A stretch of DNA of 64,000 bases from Dryas octopetala (taxonomy: Eukaryota; Streptophyta; Magnoliopsida; Rosales; Rosaceae): contig OY992832.1 in NCBI GenBank assembly GCA_963921425.1, forward strand, positions 13,329,249 to 13,393,248. The letters are read 5' to 3'. Positions 61,101-64,000 of the stretch are shown piece after piece (position 1 is the first letter of the stretch; every line of letters begins with the position of its first letter). Made by a program: the position numbers and the translations under genes. The notes beneath the pieces are model-generated. The model was not told where the DNA came from. It saw nothing but the letters and a program-made list of their open reading frames with translations, and searched no databases.

Positions 61101-63790
61101 TCTAGGGTATGCATTTAGAAGTGTCAAAACATGACTTGAGATGTTACTAGATACAATTTGAAATGCATCAAGGGTATGAACATTTAAAATGGCTCGAGCT
61201 AACTGAAATTCTTAAGGAATGACGTGGCATGCTGTAAGAAACGACTTGAGATGCCTTAAGGAACGACTTGAGATGTCCTAAGGCACGACTTGAGATATCC
61301 TAAAGCACGACTTGAGAAAATTTAGGGTGTAACTTTAGAAGTGTCAAAATATGACTTAAGATGTCACTAAATATAATTTGAAATGCATCAAGGGTATAAA
61401 CATTTAAAATGCATTGAGCAACGAACTGAAATTCTTAAGGAACGACTTGGGATGCCCTTAGAAACGACTTGAAATGCTCTAAAACACGACTTAAGAAAAT
61501 TTAGGGTATGCCTTTAGAAGTGTCAAAACATGACTTGAGTTATTACTAGATACAATATAAAATGCATCAAGGGTATAAACTTTTAAAATGACTCGAGCTA
61601 CAAATTGAAATTCTTAAGAAACGACTTGGGATGCCTTAAGGCACGACTTGTGAAACTCTAGGGTATGAGTTTAGAAGTGTCAAAACATAACTTAGGATGT
61701 CTCTGGTTACAATTTGAAATGCTTCAAGGGTATAAACATTTAAAATGTCTCGAATTACGAATTGAAATTCTTCATAAACGACTTGGGATGCCCTTATGAA
61801 CGACTTGAGATGCCCTAAGGCACGACTTGAGAAAATCTAGGGTATGAATTTAAAAGTATGAAAACATGACTTGAGATGTCACTAGGTACAATTTGAAATG
61901 CATTAAGGATATAAACATTTAAAATGCCTTGAACTACAAACTGAAATTCTTTAGGAACGACTTGAGATACCCTAAGAAACGACTTGAGATGCCCTAAGGC
62001 ACGACTTGAGAAACTCTAAGGTATGAATTTAATAGTGTCAAAACATGACTTGAGATGTCACTAGGTACAATTAAAATGCATCAATAGTATAAATATTTAA
62101 AATGCCTCGAGCTACAAATTGAAATTCTTAATGAACGACTTGGGATGCCCTAAGGAACGACTTAAGATGCCTTGAGGCACAACTTAAGAAACTCTAGTGT
62201 ATGCCTTTAGAAGTGTCAAAACATGACTTGAGATGTTATTAGATACAATTTGAAATGCATCAAGAGTATGAACATTTAAAATGCTTCAAGCTAACTGAAA
62301 TTCTTAAGGAACGACTTGAGATGCCCAAAAGAACGACTTAAGATGCCCTAAGGAACGACTTGAGAAACTTTAGGGTATGACCTTAGAAGTGTCAAAACAT
62401 GACTTGAGATGTCACTAGATACAATTTGAAATGCATCAAGGGTTTAAACATTTAAAATGCCTCGGGCAACGAATTAAAAAACAATAGGCTATGACTTGTG
62501 ATGCCCTAAGGAACAACTTGTGATGTCCTTAGGAACGACTGGAGATGCCCTAACGCACGACTTGAGAAATTATAGGCTATGACTTTAGAAGTGTCAAAAC
62601 ATGACTTTAGATGTCATTAGGTACGATTTGAAATGAATCAAGGGAATAAACATTTAAAATTCTTAAGGATCGACTTGGGATGCACTAAGGCACGACTTGA
62701 GAAACTCTAGAATATGACTTTAGAAGTGTCAAAACATAACTTGGGATGTCACTAGGTAAAATTTGAAATGCATCATGATTCATGGGTATAAACATTTAAA
62801 TGTCTCGAGCTACGAACTGAAATTTAGAGATAGGCATAACCCGATGCAACCCGACCAACTCGACCAAAATGGGTTTAGTTGGTCCAGTTTCTAACACACA
62901 ATTTAAAGAGGTCGATTCATAACCAGACCTCAAATGGGTTGGTTAGCAGGTTGAGGTTCCAAATAACCGATCAAACCCAACCCATCCCGACCTAAAAATT
63001 AAAAAAATTAAATTAAATATTCACATGTCTAGTTTCTCATCTCACCTTGTTTAGAATGGTCAAAGATTCAAAGCAATGAGACTTCATCTCACCTTCCCTA
63101 GTTTCTTGGCCTGCGTTCTTTAATATCATAATAAGTTAATATTAATCTTTCACATGGCTTTGTTCTTTTATATATTAATATTAATGTTTCATATATATGG
63201 CTTTCTTGTTTTACGTGTGATTGTACTTGTTCCACTATTAAAGCAGACATGCACTGAATTGGGTTCAAGTTTAGAAAATAGAGACATATTAATTTTATAA
63301 CTTAAATAGAGTTTCATTCATTATTTCTGATTTAGGCCTAAATTTTAATTGTATTTTGGGCCAAACCCAAACCGATCAAACCGACCAACCCAACCTGACT
63401 TTAATTGGTTTTGTTTGGTTCGATTTTTCCACTTTCATTGGGTTGGTTTGGTCTGAAAAATCACCAACTCGAAAGCATTGGTCTGGTCTATGGTTTGGGG
63501 GCCAAACTGACCCTTGTCTACTCATACTGAAATTCTCAATGAACGACTTGGGATGCCTAAGGAACCACTTGAGATGCCCTAAGGCATGACTTGAGAAACT
63601 TTAGGGTATGACTTTAGAAGTGTCAAAACATGACTTGAGATGTTATTAGGTACAATTTGAAATGAATCAAGGATATAAACATTTAAAATTCTCAATGAAT
63701 GATTTGAGATGCCCTAAGGAACGATTGAGAAACTCTAAGGTATGTCTTTGAAAACGTCAAAACATGACTTGAGATGTCATTATATATAAG
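58110..63790. repeat. Satellite array of about 178-bp units with internal 22-bp modules
   Basis: Direct repeats fill this region apart from one inserted element. The marker aaacattt recurs at 58881, 59060, 59239 (aaactttt variant) and 59417, giving a unit of 178-179 bp. About 27-28 units are present. Each unit carries two or three copies of a module close to acgacttgagatgccctaag, then blocks around gtgtcaaaacatgacttgag, acaatttgaaatgcatcaag and aaaatgcctcgag. Units differ by substitutions and by gain or loss of modules (an expanded one at 61222-61315, a shortened one near 62640). No open frame runs across units. The family is not one I recognise. Confidence 0.95.
62825..63526. mobile_element. 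Small hAT-type element inserted in the satellite
   Basis: A 702-bp non-repeat segment interrupts the array. It is flanked by ctgaaatt (62817-62824 and 63527-63534), an 8-bp duplication of a satellite sequence. Its ends read TAGAGATAGGCA and, reversed on the right, TATGAGTAGACA, resembling decayed hAT ends. Subterminal aacccgaccaac and ccaaccc blocks are typical of plant hAT MITEs. No transposase. It must be younger than the satellite unit it split. Confidence 0.75.
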
Positions 63791-64000
63791 CTTTTTTATT
63801 AAAATTGGGAATTAATTTATCTAGCAGTTTATAAGTCTCCCAACTTATTTCCAATTTGTTTTGAAATATTATAATGTCCTTTAACTATATTAACTATTGG
63901 TTTTAAAGAAAGAGTAATTAATTCATAGCCCATGTGTCTTAGAGTTTTCTAATCACCCCCAACTTACATATGCAAATTGTGATATAGTTACATCTCTAGG

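Noticed and set aside
58110-63790. A CRISPR-like array or a repetitive protein gene
   Set aside because: Unit and spacer structure is absent, the repeats are continuous, the host is a plant, and no frame crosses the units.

Overview
The window is nuclear DNA from a flowering plant, most likely a woody eudicot. The genes have many short introns with GT-AG borders. Intergenic DNA is AT-rich and full of (CT)n microsatellites, small DNA transposons and short LTR-type fossils. The character of the repeats suggests Rosaceae, but that is only an inference. There are no bacterial operons, CRISPR arrays or prophages.

Gene layout from left to right. (1) 46-1471 (+): a two-exon membrane protein of the DUF4408/DUF761 type. 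(2) 3537-8184 (-): a complete 12-exon gene for chloroplast CcdA, the thylakoid thiol/disulfide transporter needed for cytochrome c assembly; a 1.28-kb Mutator-like element sits in intron 8. (3) 16845-24100 (-), probably continuing to lower coordinates: a B3 transcription factor with a VAL/HSI2-type PHD-like zinc domain followed by a B3 domain; its last exons are uncertain. (4) 26320-27885 (-): a three-exon gene for a 98-residue, lysine-rich, unrecognised protein. (5) 29492-31057 (-): an intronless CYP89A-type cytochrome P450. (6) 43002-52421 (+): a 23-exon class VIII myosin of 1121 residues, with a 14-nt microexon and only one visible IQ motif. I rebuilt these gene models by eye from reading frames, splice signals and known family sequences. 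Exon phases close exactly for the DUF4408, CcdA, 98-aa and myosin genes.

Mobile DNA makes up much of the rest. Four elements have clear target-site duplications: Mutator-like elements at 4905-6186 and 53512-57822, a foldback element at 32760-33635, and a hAT element at 53661-57244 nested inside the second Mutator-like element. A further hAT-type element (62825-63526) lies inside a satellite array. A LINE tail (about 15960-16320) and several TRIM-like LTR fossils (10216-10806, 12868-13342) lie near the 3' side of the B3 gene.

The right end (about 58110-63790) is a satellite array of about 178-bp units. Each unit contains a shorter repeating module of about 22 bp, and one unit shows local expansion of that module. 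The genes look functionally unrelated: plastid redox, transcription repression, P450 metabolism and a plasma-membrane/plasmodesmal motor. No cooperative gene system is apparent. The most unusual items are the myosin microexon and its reduced lever arm, the nested transposons, the palindromic GC-rich foldback elements, and the satellite with internal modules.
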